Assembly (NCBI GenBank): GCA_949361645.1
Contig: OX442423.1
Location: 4,873,505 to 4,937,504 of the forward strand
Direction: 5' to 3'
DNA: 64,000 bases
Origin: Spongilla lacustris
Lineage: Eukaryota; Porifera; Demospongiae; Spongillida; Spongillidae
Under the pieces are notes generated by a model, which ran no database searches, had not been told where the DNA came from, and saw only the letters and a list, made by a program, of their open reading frames with translations. Below, one piece after another: positions 47,785 through 59,225 of the stretch (the first letter of the stretch is position 1; every line of letters begins with the position of its first letter). Made by a program: the position numbers and the translations under genes.

Positions 47785-48100
47785 TGCGTCGTACTGTGGT
47801 ACTAAAAATCTTAAGGCGATGAATTATATAGACCGCGCGCGCGCGACAGTTTGTAAGGGATGCAAGGACGCGTAAAAGGCGCGCTGCAAACTGATTTGTT
47901 GTTTGTGAATTGATCCGGCGCTAAAATAAAGCACCTGCCTTGCTAACAAGACATGAAACACATGTCCGTTTCCATCGCTATGTTGTTCATTTGTATTGAA
48001 CGTAATCGTTAGGAAGGTAAGATATTCCGTTACGAAAGTATTAAATTACGTTACGTTCGTAAAAATTTCCTTTGTCCTAACTTTTTATTGACCTATACTG

Positions 48101-48880
48101 TAAGTACCACAGTAGTAAGATAAGATTGAGATGATTTTCTCATGCTTATTTATTGATATCTATGAATAATAAAATGCTAACCATGTAAACAACACATACA
48201 TGTACCTTTGTGTTTCGAATGTTTACTTGACATAGTAACTGTGTCTGATGAAATTGCAAAATTCAGGTCAACATCAGATGACAAATTGGATGAACACGCG
48301 TGCTGTTATGTGCATAATGTTGGTTGCTGCATGCAAGGACATTATGGAGAATTAAGTCACTCAGAATGCACATAAAATCCATTACGCCTTGATAGAGCTA
48401 GGATGGATGGAATCTAATTAAGACATGAGGACAAAGCTAAGGCCAAAAGATCGATATTGGTGATAGTAAAAGGTACTATATAGTGAGTGGGGGGGAGGGG
48501 AGGGGATGGGAGGGGTGGGGAGGGGAGGGAAGGGAAGGTAAGGTAAGGTAAGGTAAGGTAAGGTAAGGGAAGGGGGGTCAGAACTATTGACTTAACATAA
48601 CGGCTGTACAAAGATTAGACATACATGTATCTCATTGGAACCTGACCTTTATCAAATGTTTAGTGTCCAAAGAATGCAGAGAAACGTTGCAGATACATGG
48701 TTAGTTGAATGCTGTATTTATTGTGAAAGTTTTATTGAACTGTTGTTGTTGTTTACATTGCCATGAATAGTTGCAAGATTACAATGCATTACAAGTAATT
48801 GATACCTGTAGAGACGTACATGTATACTGGCTACACATGCAATGTCATACATGTACATGTAGTTAAGTGCTACTAATTTC
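48101..48880. other. Intergenic with GGTAA microsatellite
   Basis: No gene recognised. Contains a purine-rich tract and seven or so GGTAA units at about 48480-48575. Confidence 0.5.
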
Positions 48881-48882
48881 AC

Positions 48883-49108
48883 TGTGAAGCCGTCCACCCA
48901 CAAGTTCACACTCGCGCACCTTAACTCAAAGCAAAACAGCTGGAACAAATACATATAGTATTAATAGCTTAAAACGAACGTAATCATCTGTAGGTATGCC
49001 GTAAATAGGTATTTGAGTGACGCTCGCAACAGCGCGCGTATCGAGGGCTAATTGCACTCGCTAATTGACTCGCGCGCGTGAGTGTGAACTTGTGGGTGGA
49101 CGGCACTG
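48883..49108. mobile_element. Small MITE, CAGTGCCGTCCACCC ends
   Basis: About 226 bp. The right end reversed reads CAGTGCCGTCCACCCACAAG and is followed by TA. The left side has CCGTCCACCCACAAGTTCAC but its outermost bases are altered (CACTGTGAAG). Resembles CAGTACCGTCCACGAGAAAG of the element at 50776. A related fragment lies at 63430-63550. Confidence 0.7.
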
Positions 49109-49184
49109 TAAAATGGAAATTGACTACAGTGGGTCAATACACCTCCTTTGGGGTAGCAGATGGACAGCACCTCTCAGATTTTTA

Positions 49185-50075
49185 TGCAACTTCCCATATA
49201 TAGTTGTCTTGTGAGCAATTATTACTTTAATAACCTTAATGGTTTAGGAGATACGCATTGCTGAATAATTAAACACATCACTGATAAGCTCAACTTTGAA
49301 ATGTTTTATCTTGATATGAAGTACAATCAATATACAATGTGCATTTTGCAGAGATGAAAGGGTTATACAATATATTAGTTATAACAGAGATTTTGCAAAT
49401 ACTGTATGAAGAAGGTTGATAATCTTTAACCAGTGTGGAGACAGTATTAAAATTAGTGTTTAAATAAAAATGAATAACCCCTGAGAGCCTGGAATAGTTT
49501 ATGTGCAGCAGCCATTTTAAGTTGAATTAACTGTAAGAGTGGCTAAGTGAGTTACGTAATATTCCAGCCTCAGCAATCCAAACTACAATGTTCATCTCTA
49601 TGTTAATGTAAACAGTTTACATTTTGGTTTTGATTGCTGAGGATGTAACCCACTTAGTCACTCACTGTTAAATCAACTCAGAATGGCTGCTGCACATAAA
49701 ACCATTCCAGATTCTCCATAAACAACATTGTTATATTCCTAAACCACCAAGTTCAATACTGTCCCCACACTGGTTAAAAAAAAAGTGGTGATTATCAACC
49801 TTCATACAGCATTTGCGAGATCTCTGATATAAGCTAACAAGTAAATAAAAACATTATCTGCGAGAAAGTTGAAGGGTATATAGGATATGAACGCAATGGT
49901 GGTGTTAAAAGGAAGGAAACAAGGGTCCAATACAAATGGGTAATAGTCCTATAGCACACTTACAACATAAGTAATACCCAACAATTACATTTTCCCTTTA
50001 TATTATATCCTTGTTTCCTTCCTTTTTACACCACCATTGCATTCAAATCTCCCAACTTTCTAACAAAGAAAGTTT
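49185..50075. repeat. Two adjacent imperfect palindromes
   Basis: The first runs about 49375-49850, centred near 49605 (CAGCAGCCATTTTAAGTTGA against CAACTCAGAATGGCTGCTGC). The second runs about 49865-50075 (GCAATGGTGGTGTTAAAAGG against CCTTTTTACACCACCATTGC). The block at 49185-49330 recurs inverted at 52020-52180. Probably foldback MITEs. Confidence 0.75.
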
Positions 50076-50469
50076 TTATTTACTTGTTTCATGGATTTTT
50101 GTTCAAAATGTCGCTCCCAGAACACAGCTTCAGACTCTTTTTGCATTCCGTTTTGGCTGAGGGTTCTAGTGTGACTGTTCTTTCTCAGAGGTTAGTTTTG
50201 GATGAGGTTCTTGTGATATTGCTTACACATTGTTTCTTTGTGTCGAGCAGGTGCTCTTGCTTCTGATGATCATTCTTTCAATATTTGCTCTCGCTTTAGG
50301 AGGTATTCCACTTGCCGTTTAGCTCCTGATGTGAAGGCATTTTGACGAAAACACTTCACTAAGCAACAAAAGCGTCATGATAAAAAAATGATTTGACGTG
50401 TGGTGTATAATGTAGGCGTGGCTTACTGCACATGATTAATTTATTAAACTGTACTCCTGAGAGAGGCGA
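50076..50469. other. Intergenic, no gene seen
   Basis: The 60-aa frame at 50084-50266 shows no recognisable domain. Confidence 0.4.
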
Positions 50470-50775
50470 GACTGTTCTACAGCGAAGTAGGAACTGTATC
50501 CAATCATCGCGAGTCCTTCCGAGTACAAGACGCGTTGATATATATATGTACCGCCTTAGAGACTATTAGACCCCTGAAGCAAGTATCCGGAAGAATACTG
50601 AAGCTATTGGTATGATTTTCATTCCTTAGAAGTGTTCCTGTCCCGAGTTATGACACAATGAAGGAAGAAGAAAAATGAAGAACCAGACGAGAAATGGGAC
50701 CGGGTACGACCACTCTTTGTTCATAGTGTGATATCGGACAAACGCAAAACTGTTTATTTCCGTCTTTTCGTTCTA

Positions 50776-51823
50776 CAGTACCGTCCACGAGAAAGTTAAA
50801 AATACACGCGAGCAACCCGCGAGTTGCTCACGTGTAGTTTTATGTCCCAGGCGAGTGCCTCCTCGTTTACCACACGCAATTCACTCGCGTGTACTCACAC
50901 GCGAGTACACGCGTGCTTTATGGTTCCTAGCAACCGTTTTTAATTTATATAATCTGGACAGCGATAACGTTATAAACGTGTACACGTATTAAGCACACGC
51001 TGCAAACACCACTTTTTAGCATGTGTTTTTACCACTTTACACCCATCGCTTTGGGTTATACCGTTACGAATGTGTAGAAGTAATATCATCCAATACGGTA
51101 TATGCGCGCGAGCGGGATACATGTATACAGCTGTAATGAAAGAGGTGATTCGAAGTGGACCTCTTCGTTAAAACGTACTTAAGGTCAAGCTAGCTTAGCG
51201 ACGGTAAGCTATTCCATTTTCGCGGACAAGTAGCAAAGAATATGCTTGTGTACTGTCTCGAAAAGGTATATTAATGGCACTGCTCATTGCTATTCGTCCT
51301 TTGTTACTCATACGCATGCGTTGGTGCATTTTGATGCCGATGTAACATACAGCGTCGTACCAGTAAAGAAGGTTGCTGCTAAAGGAGAGCTGTGTGCAGA
51401 ATCAAACTGCACAGTAGATCTGTACATCTACAATTGTTGACACAGGTATAACCACATCATCTATGAATGTAATCATACATGTGCAATCAGTAATTTGAAC
51501 TAGTCACTTTTAAAAAAATAGGAGACAAGTTATTGTCATTTGATGCAGCAAAAGCTAGAGGGATTGACAGGCATTTCTGCAACTGAAGCCTCTACAGTCA
51601 ACCATACCATTCGAAATAGAATTCTTCCGCTGTTGCCTTTATAATGTACACGTAATTCATTTGCACACGCGTGTAACTATAGTACGCTCGCAAATTGCCC
51701 ATACACGCGTGTCACTCGCGAGGCACACGCGTTTTGCGAGCGCTACATAACTACTCCCGAGTTGCTCGCGTGTCACACGCGAGGTGCGCGCAAGTTTTTT
51801 AAACTTTCTCGTGAACGATACTG
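50776..51823. mobile_element. 1.05-kb TA-flanked element, CAGTACCGTCCACGAG ends
   Basis: Both ends are flanked by TA. The left end CAGTACCGTCCACGAGAAAG and the right end reversed CAGTATCGTTCACGAGAAAG differ by two bases in 20. Subterminal regions are rich in ACGCGAG and CGCGTGT words. No transposase. Confidence 0.88.
51246..51440 (+). pseudogene. Possible relic of the BEN-gene N-terminal domain
   Basis: Encodes HALVHFDADVTYSVVPVKKV and later ESNCTVDLY. This resembles YYLIRWRDEDAAFVVPGRAV ... VDCTVNW of the element at 59263 in order and spacing. The match is short and partial, and no conserved first mini-exon is found upstream. Either a relic of the same cargo gene or coincidence. Confidence 0.4.
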
Positions 51824-52185
51824 TATATTTGCAACAAGCTGAGCCATCTGATCATCAGTTTCCCTGATAAAGACAATCTCGTTTTTTTAATGAGTCCATA
51901 ATACGGGTCATATCCTATATTGGGCTTCTCGATACACTGTTTAACCCTTTCACCTCTCTGAGAAATGCACATGATATATTGATTGTACTTCATAAGATCT
52001 TGGATTTGATGTAACACATGCAAATATATTCCAAGTGGATATCAAGATAAAACATTTCAAACAGTGGTGTGGTTAATCATTCAGCAACACATATCTCCTA
52101 AACCATTAAGGTTATTAAAGTAATAAATGGTCAAATGTTATTTCATATGAAGACAACTATATATGAGAAGTTACATTGCTTCGTA

Positions 52186-52878
52186 TTACATCATCATACC
52201 GTTCATCCGTATCTCAGCAAGCTGCTTCTGTAGCTCAGTCTGCTGTTTCTGTAGCTCAGTCTGCTGTTTCTGTAGCTCAGTCAGCCTTTTCTCTTTCTCT
52301 GCTATGTGCTGCACATAAAAATAAAATAAAATGAAACTCTTGGCCAAGGTGTAGAACATAAATAAAAGCAGATACAATCACACCCACCCTGTTCTGTAGC
52401 TCAGTCTGCTGTTTCTGTAGCTCAGTCTGCTGTTTCTGTAGCTCAGTCAGCCTTTTCTCTTTCTCTGCTATGTGCTGCACATAAAAATAAAATAAAATGA
52501 AACTCTTGGCCAAGGTGTAGAACATAAATAAAAGCAGATACAATCACACCCACCCTGATATCCACAACAAATCTTGTACACTTGTACCTCGTTATCTCCA
52601 GCCTGCTTCAGCTCTTCAATTTCACTTTCTAGCTTCTCCTTTTCACTTTCCAGCTTCTTCTCTTTCTCTTCCAGCTTCTTCTTTTCACTTTCTAGCTTCT
52701 CCTTTTCACTTTCCAGCTTCTTCTCTTTCTCTTCCAGCTTCTTCTTTTCACTTTCTAGCTTCTCCTTTTCACTTTCCAGCTTCTTCTCTTTCTCTTCCAG
52801 CTTCTTCTCTTTCTCTTCCAGCTTCTTCTCTTTCTCTTCCAGCTCCTTCTTCTTCTTTTCACTTTCCAGCTTCTCCAT
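52186..52878 (-). CDS. Coiled-coil protein with duplicated exon
   Basis: Exons on the minus strand: up to 52878-52588, then 52474-52388, then 52308-52186 with the stop, all joining in phase 0. The first is nearly pure Lys/Glu/Leu heptads built from LEEKEKKLESEKEKLESEKK; the next two encode HIAEKEKRLTELQKQQTELQ and differ only at the end. The last exon ends LAEIRMNGMMM. A basic, NLS-like stretch (KRKRRSDSD) is open just upstream of 52878, so the true start may lie further upstream and an earlier exon may be missing. The family is not identified; low-complexity coiled coils match many proteins. Confidence 0.55.
52206..52577. repeat. Tandem duplication of about 166-185 bp covering an exon
   Basis: The block from the TGTAGCTCAG array through TGCTGCACATAAAAATAAAA and AGATACAATCACACCCACCC occurs twice in a row, almost without change. 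It duplicates an exon together with its 3' splice site and upstream intron. Confidence 0.9.
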
Positions 52879-53077
52879 TTCACTTTTCAGCTTCTCTCTT
52901 TCCAGTAGTTGGTCCGAGTCCGATCTCCTCTTCCTCTTTTCATCATAATGTTAAATGATACAAAAGAACATTTCTTGTGAAAACAGTACAACCCCAAAAT
53001 GGATAAGAAAAAAAATTCATCATTCATTGGTGTACATTATCAAGTACATGTATGTATAGTATATTATATATATATAT

Positions 53078-53465
53078 GGGACAGTTTCCGACAAAATGAG
53101 CCCTCGTATACATGTAAATATATAAAATGTTATAAAATACCTTTACGTTTAAATAGCTATAACTTCCCAACGGTAAAAGCTATCGACATCCTATTTTCAA
53201 CACTTTATACTATACCATTTCTCTATGGTAAAATACATTTTGGGATCTTGCACTTACTCCGTACCAGTATTGCAACGTTCGATACCCCATTGGGTTCAAA
53301 CCCGCCATAACTTTTGGTAGGAGTAATCAATTCGCTTCAAATTCGGTTTGTAGGTAGAGAGGTCGTATACCTATCGATTTGTTCTGTTCGTTAATTTTTA
53401 TGTCATGCGTTACTGAGATACAGCGGCGCAAAGTTGGTACACGTTTCCCACTCGAATCGCGCCGT
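53078..53465 (+). mobile_element. Half copy of the palindromic MITE
   Basis: Starts TATATATGGGACAGTTTCCG, includes TTGTTCTGTTCGTTAATTTT and ends near the palindrome centre (AATCGCGCCG). The second arm is missing. Confidence 0.75.
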
Positions 53466-54020
53466 TGTACATGCGTGAACCGCTTCCATTCACCAGAGTA
53501 CATGACAACTTCATGTGGGCTGAGACTTTGATAACTTATAGCCACACCTCTACTGCGCTAGCTAGCTGGGTAAGTTTTTAAAATAAATCTATCATCCCTG
53601 TCACAGTTGTTATTCGTTATCTTCTGTGTACAGATAAACGATGCGGCGAGATCCACTGAAGACAAGCTCGTAAGAGTTTCAATCCGAGGACGAGTTTGAG
53701 CGGTACGAATACGACGGTCAATATTCGACGAGGATTGGGAGTAAACAGTCGCTAAATCACTAAAAGAGCCAATAGCCCCACCCCCACGTATGGGGCCTCA
53801 CTACATTGCAAGTCCAGACAGCAGCCCAGCATAACCAACAGATGCCATGCAGAGCTACCAACCCGCACTACCTATGGAACCACCCGCCCATATCAGACCC
53901 TACACATGAACCACCATTTAACCAATGGGGTCAGCCTCCACAATACCAGTGGAGACACTACTAACCCTCTCGATACAAATGGAGTTGGCAGCCTCCACAA
54001 TTCAGGGGAGCCATTAACTA
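53466..54020. other. Unannotated sequence before the satellite
   Basis: No gene recognised. Short Pro-rich readings around 53760-53900 lack stable frames. Confidence 0.35.
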
Positions 54021-55935
54021 CATCTGCATGTACCAAGGGAAGCCACACATGCCCCCTCCCAACATTATCAGTGGAACTATTAGCCCTCACTGCAAATGGA
54101 CTTACATGTACATGTAGCAGATCCCCTGGGTCCAGCCCCCCTCCCCGCCCCCACTATTTATCTTTCACTGCAAGTTCAAGGGACCAATGAAACCATTAAC
54201 CCTCATTGCAAGTGCCCGACACACTGGGCCACGACCCTCCTGCCCAATACCTGTCCTTCACTGCACGTAGAGTCAACGCTGGACCCAGAGACCAATGGGG
54301 TCAGCTCCCATGACTATTGATGGATGCAAGTGAATAGCCCCACACTGCATGTCCGGTTAAGCACCAGCGGTGCCATTACATATGGAGTTATCAGACTGCC
54401 AGCTAGAAAGCAAACAGCTGCCAAACACCCCATGGTCATTGGGGTCCCCCAGAATAATCATGCTGATGGAGACTTACACTACAAGTGCCTCACACACTGG
54501 GACCAGTCCGCACGGCCCTACTACCCACTACCTGTCCTTTTCTGCATGTACATGTAGAGTAAACGGCCCATTAACCACCAATGGGGTCAGTTACAACACT
54601 GCAAGTGGGCAGTAACATTGATGCAAGTGTACTAATAGCCCCACACTGCACGTCCAGTTAGCACAAGCTGAGCCATTACAAATGGAGTTATCAGACTACC
54701 AGCAAGGGAGCAACCTGCTGCCAAACACCCCAAGGTCTTTGGTGGCCCCCAGAATAATCATGCTGGTGGAGACTCACACCACATGTGCCTCACACACTGG
54801 GACCAGCCCGTACGGCCCTCCTACCCACTACCTGTCCTTCAATACACGTAGAGTTAAACGACTCAGGGACCAATTGGGTCAGATCTCATAACTATTAATG
54901 CAAGTGAACTTAATAACCCCACACAGCACGTCTAGTTAGCACCAGCTCTGCCATTACATATGGAGTTATCAGACTGCCAGCAAGAGAGCAACCAGCTGCC
55001 TAACACCCCATGGTCATTGGGTTCCCCCAAAGTAATCAAGCTGACACTACAAGTGCCTCATACGCTAGAACCAGCCTGTATGGCCCTCCTGCCCACTACC
55101 TGTTCTTCACTTCATGGGTCAGCTCCCATAACTATTGATATAAGTGAACTTAACTATTGATGCAAGTGAACTTAATAGCCCCACACAGCACGTCCAGTTA
55201 GCACCAGCAGTGCCATTACATATGGAGTTATCAGACTACCAGCAAGGGAGCAACCAGCTGCCAACACCCCATGGTCATTGGGGGCTCCCAGAATAATCAT
55301 GCTGGTGGAGACTCACAGTACAAGTGCCTGGGACCAGCCCGCACGGCCCTCCGACCACTACCTGTCTTTCACTGCACGTAGAGAAAACGGCCCATTAACC
55401 ACCAATGGGGTCAGTTATATCACTGCAAGTGTTAATGCAAATGAACTTAATAGCCCCACACAGCACGTCCAGTTAGCACCAGCTGAGCCATTACATATGG
55501 AGTTATCATAGTACTGACCAGCAAGGGAGCAAACAGCTGCCTAACACTCCAAGGTCATTGGCTCCCCTCCCCCCCCCCCCCCCCCCCCAGAATAATCCTG
55601 CTGGTGAAGACTCACACTACAAGTGCCTCACACACTTGGACCAGCCCGCATGGCCCTACTACCCACTACCTGTTCTTCACTGCACATAGAGTAAACGGCC
55701 CATTGACCACCAATGGGGTCACTGCAAGCATTATTGCAAATGAACTTAATAGCTTCACACTGCACGTCCTGTTAGCACCAGCTGAGCTATTACATATGGA
55801 TGTATCAGACTACCAGCAAGAGAGCAACCGGCTGCCAAACACCCCATGGTCATTGGGGTCTCCCAGAATGATCATGCTGGTGAAAACTCACACTGCAATT
55901 ATAATTGGCATCCCCCACAATATTAGTTGAGCCAT
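54020..55935 (+). repeat. 260-300-bp satellite
   Basis: Six to seven copies of a complex unit. CCATTACATATGGAGTTATC recurs at about 54373, 54673, 54951, 55211, 55489 and 55789, followed by ACACCCCATGGTCATTGGGG and CCCACTACCTGTCCTTCACT. Degenerate versions continue to about 56420. Open frames across it (MELSDYQQ-type) repeat with the unit and change frame, so I do not call proteins. Confidence 0.85.
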
Positions 55936-56420
55936 CAGCTGGACTCACACAAGCCCCCACTACCCAGGGAACCATTCACCCTCAACTAGCAGCCGCCACA
56001 CACCACCCCCCTACAGCTCTATCTCCCACTACCTATGTCTGTTACTGCAGGTTGTCCCTCCAGCGAACATGGCCATCCCCCACTCACTACATGTAGCCCT
56101 CTCACTGCAAACACTCAATACCAGTGAAACCACACTGCTTGTTCAGTCAGCACACAACCAGCCCTCACTACCACTCACCCACCCCCAAACACCCCTCTTA
56201 CATATGGTGTAATCAGACTGCCAGCAGGGTAGCCGCCAGCTGCCATATCACCAGGGTTGAATGGGTTCTCACAAAACTAGACCCCAGCATGTACAGTAGA
56301 ACTTTCAACTGGAGCCACACATGCAATGGAGCCATTAGCCCTCACTGCATGTGGACAAAATTAGTCCCTCACAGTACAACCACCAGCTCCTAACTCACCA
56401 GACCCACTACCTATGAAACC

Positions 56421-56975
56421 ATTAAGCCTCACACTACAAGAGGACTTACCGTCAGGGGAACCGTCAACTACTAGTGGAGCTACGAGCCCACATTGGACAA
56501 ATGGGAACACTTCCACTGAAGCAGCCTCCATTTGTAGAGTGTATATGTCTACGTTATTCTTTGTGTTGTAGATCTCAGCTAGTGTGCATGTACATGTACA
56601 GTTTGTTTTGAAGTGAAGCCATGTGGTTAGTGGTGAATATAGTTAGCTGCCCTATCAGTACTGACTGCAGTGGGTCTGCTGCACCCGTGGTTAATTTATA
56701 TAGACAAGCAAGGCTTGCAGAGGGCTTTTCATGTAGAGAAAAAAGAAAGCGTGAGTCTTACTGGGAACTACACATATACATGTAGTGCTTTACACTGTTG
56801 ATGTACAAGTAGAGCTCTAGCAAAACATGCAAGTGCCATTTAGAATGTTACATAAATTGCATGCACAGACACAGCTAGCTACAATTATGGCCCCGACATT
56901 ATGTGATGCAGTGGAGATGTGAGCCCACACTAGCACTATTTCAGGGGAGCCACACATGCTACTGTTAGCCCCACA
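56421..56975. other. Intergenic, no gene seen
   Basis: Nothing recognisable between the degenerate satellite and the next MITE. Confidence 0.4.
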
Positions 56976-57303
56976 TGTTTGTTCAACTGTATCTCCGTAA
57001 CGGATGGCATAAAAATTAACGAACAGTACAAACCGATAGGTATAGGACCTCCGCACCTAAAAACTGAACTTGAAGCGATTTGATTACTCCTACCTAAAGT
57101 TATGGCGGGTTTGAACCCGGTCGGGTATCGAACATTACAATACTGGCGTGCAGCAAGTGCAAGACGCCAAAATGTGTAATTTATCATAGAGAAATGGTGT
57201 AGTATTAACTGTTGAAGTTCGGAAGATATAGTGATTCAAACAAGAAGCATTTTAATAACATTATAATGTTATAAAAGGGTGACATTTTCGTGGAAACTGT
57301 CCC
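56976..57303 (-). mobile_element. Half copy of the palindromic MITE, inverted
   Basis: Starts at the palindrome centre side (GTTTGTTCAACTGTATCTCC) and ends GGAAACTGTCCC. Its last 80 bp match the terminus at 39875 inverted. Confidence 0.75.
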
Positions 57304-57317
57304 ATATATATATATAT

Positions 57318-58138
57318 GGGAAAGTTTACGAGAAACAGGACCTAGCGTGTATTATAAAAAAGTATAATAAAAATGCATTACGTTTGATTTGCTATAACTT
57401 CCGAACAGTTAACGCTATCCACTTCCTATTTTCAGCACCTCATACTGCACCATTTCTCTATGGTAAAATACATTTTGGAGTCTTGCACTTGCTCCGTGTC
57501 AGTATTGCACCGTTCGATACCCCACTGGGTTCAAACCCGCCATAACTTTCGGTAGGAGTAATCAATTCGCTTCAAATTCGGTTTGTAGGTAGAGAGGTCC
57601 TATACCTATCGAATGGTTCTGTTCGTTAATTTTTATGCCATCCGTTACGGAGATACAGTTAAACAAACTACGTGCACGTTGTCCCGCTTGATTCGCGCCA
57701 ATGTTATAATCCCCGCCTCCCATACATTGAGCGGAACGCAATTTGCCCAAATCATTGGCGCGAATCGAGCGTGAAAATGGGCACGTAGTTTGTTCAACTG
57801 TATCTCCGTAATGGATGGCATAAAAATCAATGAACAGAACACATCGATAGGTATAGGACCTCTCTACCTACAAACCGAATTTGAAGCGAATTGATTACTC
57901 CTACCGAAAGTTATGGCGGGTTTGAACCCAGTGGGGTATCGAACGTTGCAATACTGACACGGAGCAAGTGCAAGACTCCAAAATGTATTTTACCATAGAG
58001 AAATGGTGCAGTATGAAGTGTTGAAAATAGGAAGTTGATAGCGTTAACTGTTCGGAAGTTATAGCAAATCAAACGTAATGCATTTTTATTATACTTTTTT
58101 ATAATACACGCTAGGTCCCTTTTCTCGTAAACTTTCCC
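57318..58138. mobile_element. Palindromic MITE, 821 bp, complete
   Basis: Starts GGGAAAGTTTACGAGAAACA and ends with the inverse. The two arms pair over nearly the full length, centred near 57728. TATATA flanks both ends. It differs from the GGGACAGT copies at the very tips, so it may be a subfamily. Confidence 0.85.
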
Positions 58139-58820
58139 ATATATATATATTATATATGACACTGCACAGAAGCAAACAGACATTCATCATGATAACAATT
58201 CCTACTTAAATAAACTTACATCATGGGATAATGTTGGCACATCTGTTGTGAGGAGAAACGTTTATAACAAAACAAAACTTTTGATATTTTGAAATAAGTT
58301 TTCAAAACACAGCATGTAAATTATAGGATCCTCTCTCTGTTTATAAAACATCTGTGTTATGCATAACAATGTTATTACTTCAGGTAAACCACAAGCGTAC
58401 CACAGGGCACATGCGCATGATATCATTAGCCACAGTCCGTTGCAAAAGATCATTAAATCTACAGATGTTGGTACCGTTCCTCTTCATCACTCGAAGTAGT
58501 ATGCGAGGGAATTATGTACATTGAAAAGTATTCATTGTATTCATTTTCAAGGAAGGTACCTGCTTTAGATCGAGTTCGCTCGTATATAAAAATGTAGAAA
58601 GCTTATCTTATGCCCCAATCTTATAGCTAAACCAGCCAAAACAAACTTGCGAATTTTAACAGAAAGTGTATGTACATGTAATTCTACTTTAAAATTCATT
58701 TAGGGACAATCATCAGCATAGTTGAAGGAGAAAAACGTGCTACATGTATCTTTCAAAGTTCCAAATCATGCGGTGAATGAGTTCAATGAGCTCTTCCAGC
58801 TCTTATAAGAGCCCTGTTTG
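58139..58820. other. Intergenic, no gene seen
   Basis: The short frame at 58262-58453 shows no recognisable domain. Confidence 0.4.
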
Positions 58821-58829
58821 TACCCATTG

Positions 58830-59225
58830 GATGAACTCTCCGGCTAAGAGGGCCTATGGGTGTGGTCAATGGGTGAGAAGTCATGGGGTTAATGAACTCT
58901 CCGGCTAAGAGGGCCTATGGGTGTGGTCAATGGATGAGAAGTCGTGGGGTTAATGAACTCTCCGGCTATGAAGGCCTATGGGTGTGGTCAATGGATTAGA
59001 AGTCATGGGGTTAATGAACTCTCCGGCTAAGAGGCCCCATGGGTGTGGTAAATGAGTGAGATGTTGTGGGGTTAATGAACTCTCCGGCTATGAGGGCCTA
59101 TGGGTGTGGTCAATGAGTGAGATGTTGTGGGCTTAATGAACTCTCCGGCTATGAGGGCCCATGGAAGTGGACAATGGGTGAGAAGTCATGAGGTTAATCA
59201 ACTCTCTGGCTAAGAGGGCCTATTC
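58830..59225 (+). repeat. About 60-bp satellite (CTCCGGCTAAGAGGGCC)
   Basis: Six to seven tandem units containing TTAATGAACTCTCCGGCTAA and TATGGGTGTGGTCAATGG. Same family as the array at 60835-61710, but outside the transposon. Confidence 0.88.

Larger units (their letters stand above)
43051..48100. mobile_element. Complete Tc1-type transposon with BEN-domain cargo gene
   Basis: 5,050 bp flanked by TA (43049-43050 and 48101-48102). The first and last 29 bp are perfect inverted repeats starting CAGTATAGGTCAATAAAAAG. A second inverted word, TTCGTAACGGAATA, lies inside both ends (about 43110 and 48030), a possible second transposase-binding site. It encodes an open DD34E transposase (+) and an open convergent BEN-domain gene (-), with a 62-bp satellite between them. 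Tc1 elements are usually 1.3-2.5 kb with a single gene, so this one is unusually large. Intact ends and genes suggest recent activity. Confidence 0.93.
50470..51935. repeat. Dispersed repeat split by a transposon
   Basis: Matches 27630-27990 on both sides of the element at 50776-51823: ACATCGGACAAACGCAAAAC before it and TTTGCAACAAGCTGAGCCAT after it. This supports the element boundaries independently. Confidence 0.8.

Noticed and set aside
52574..52948. Ser/Phe-rich 124-aa plus-strand protein
   Set aside because: Antisense of the Lys/Glu coiled-coil exon.
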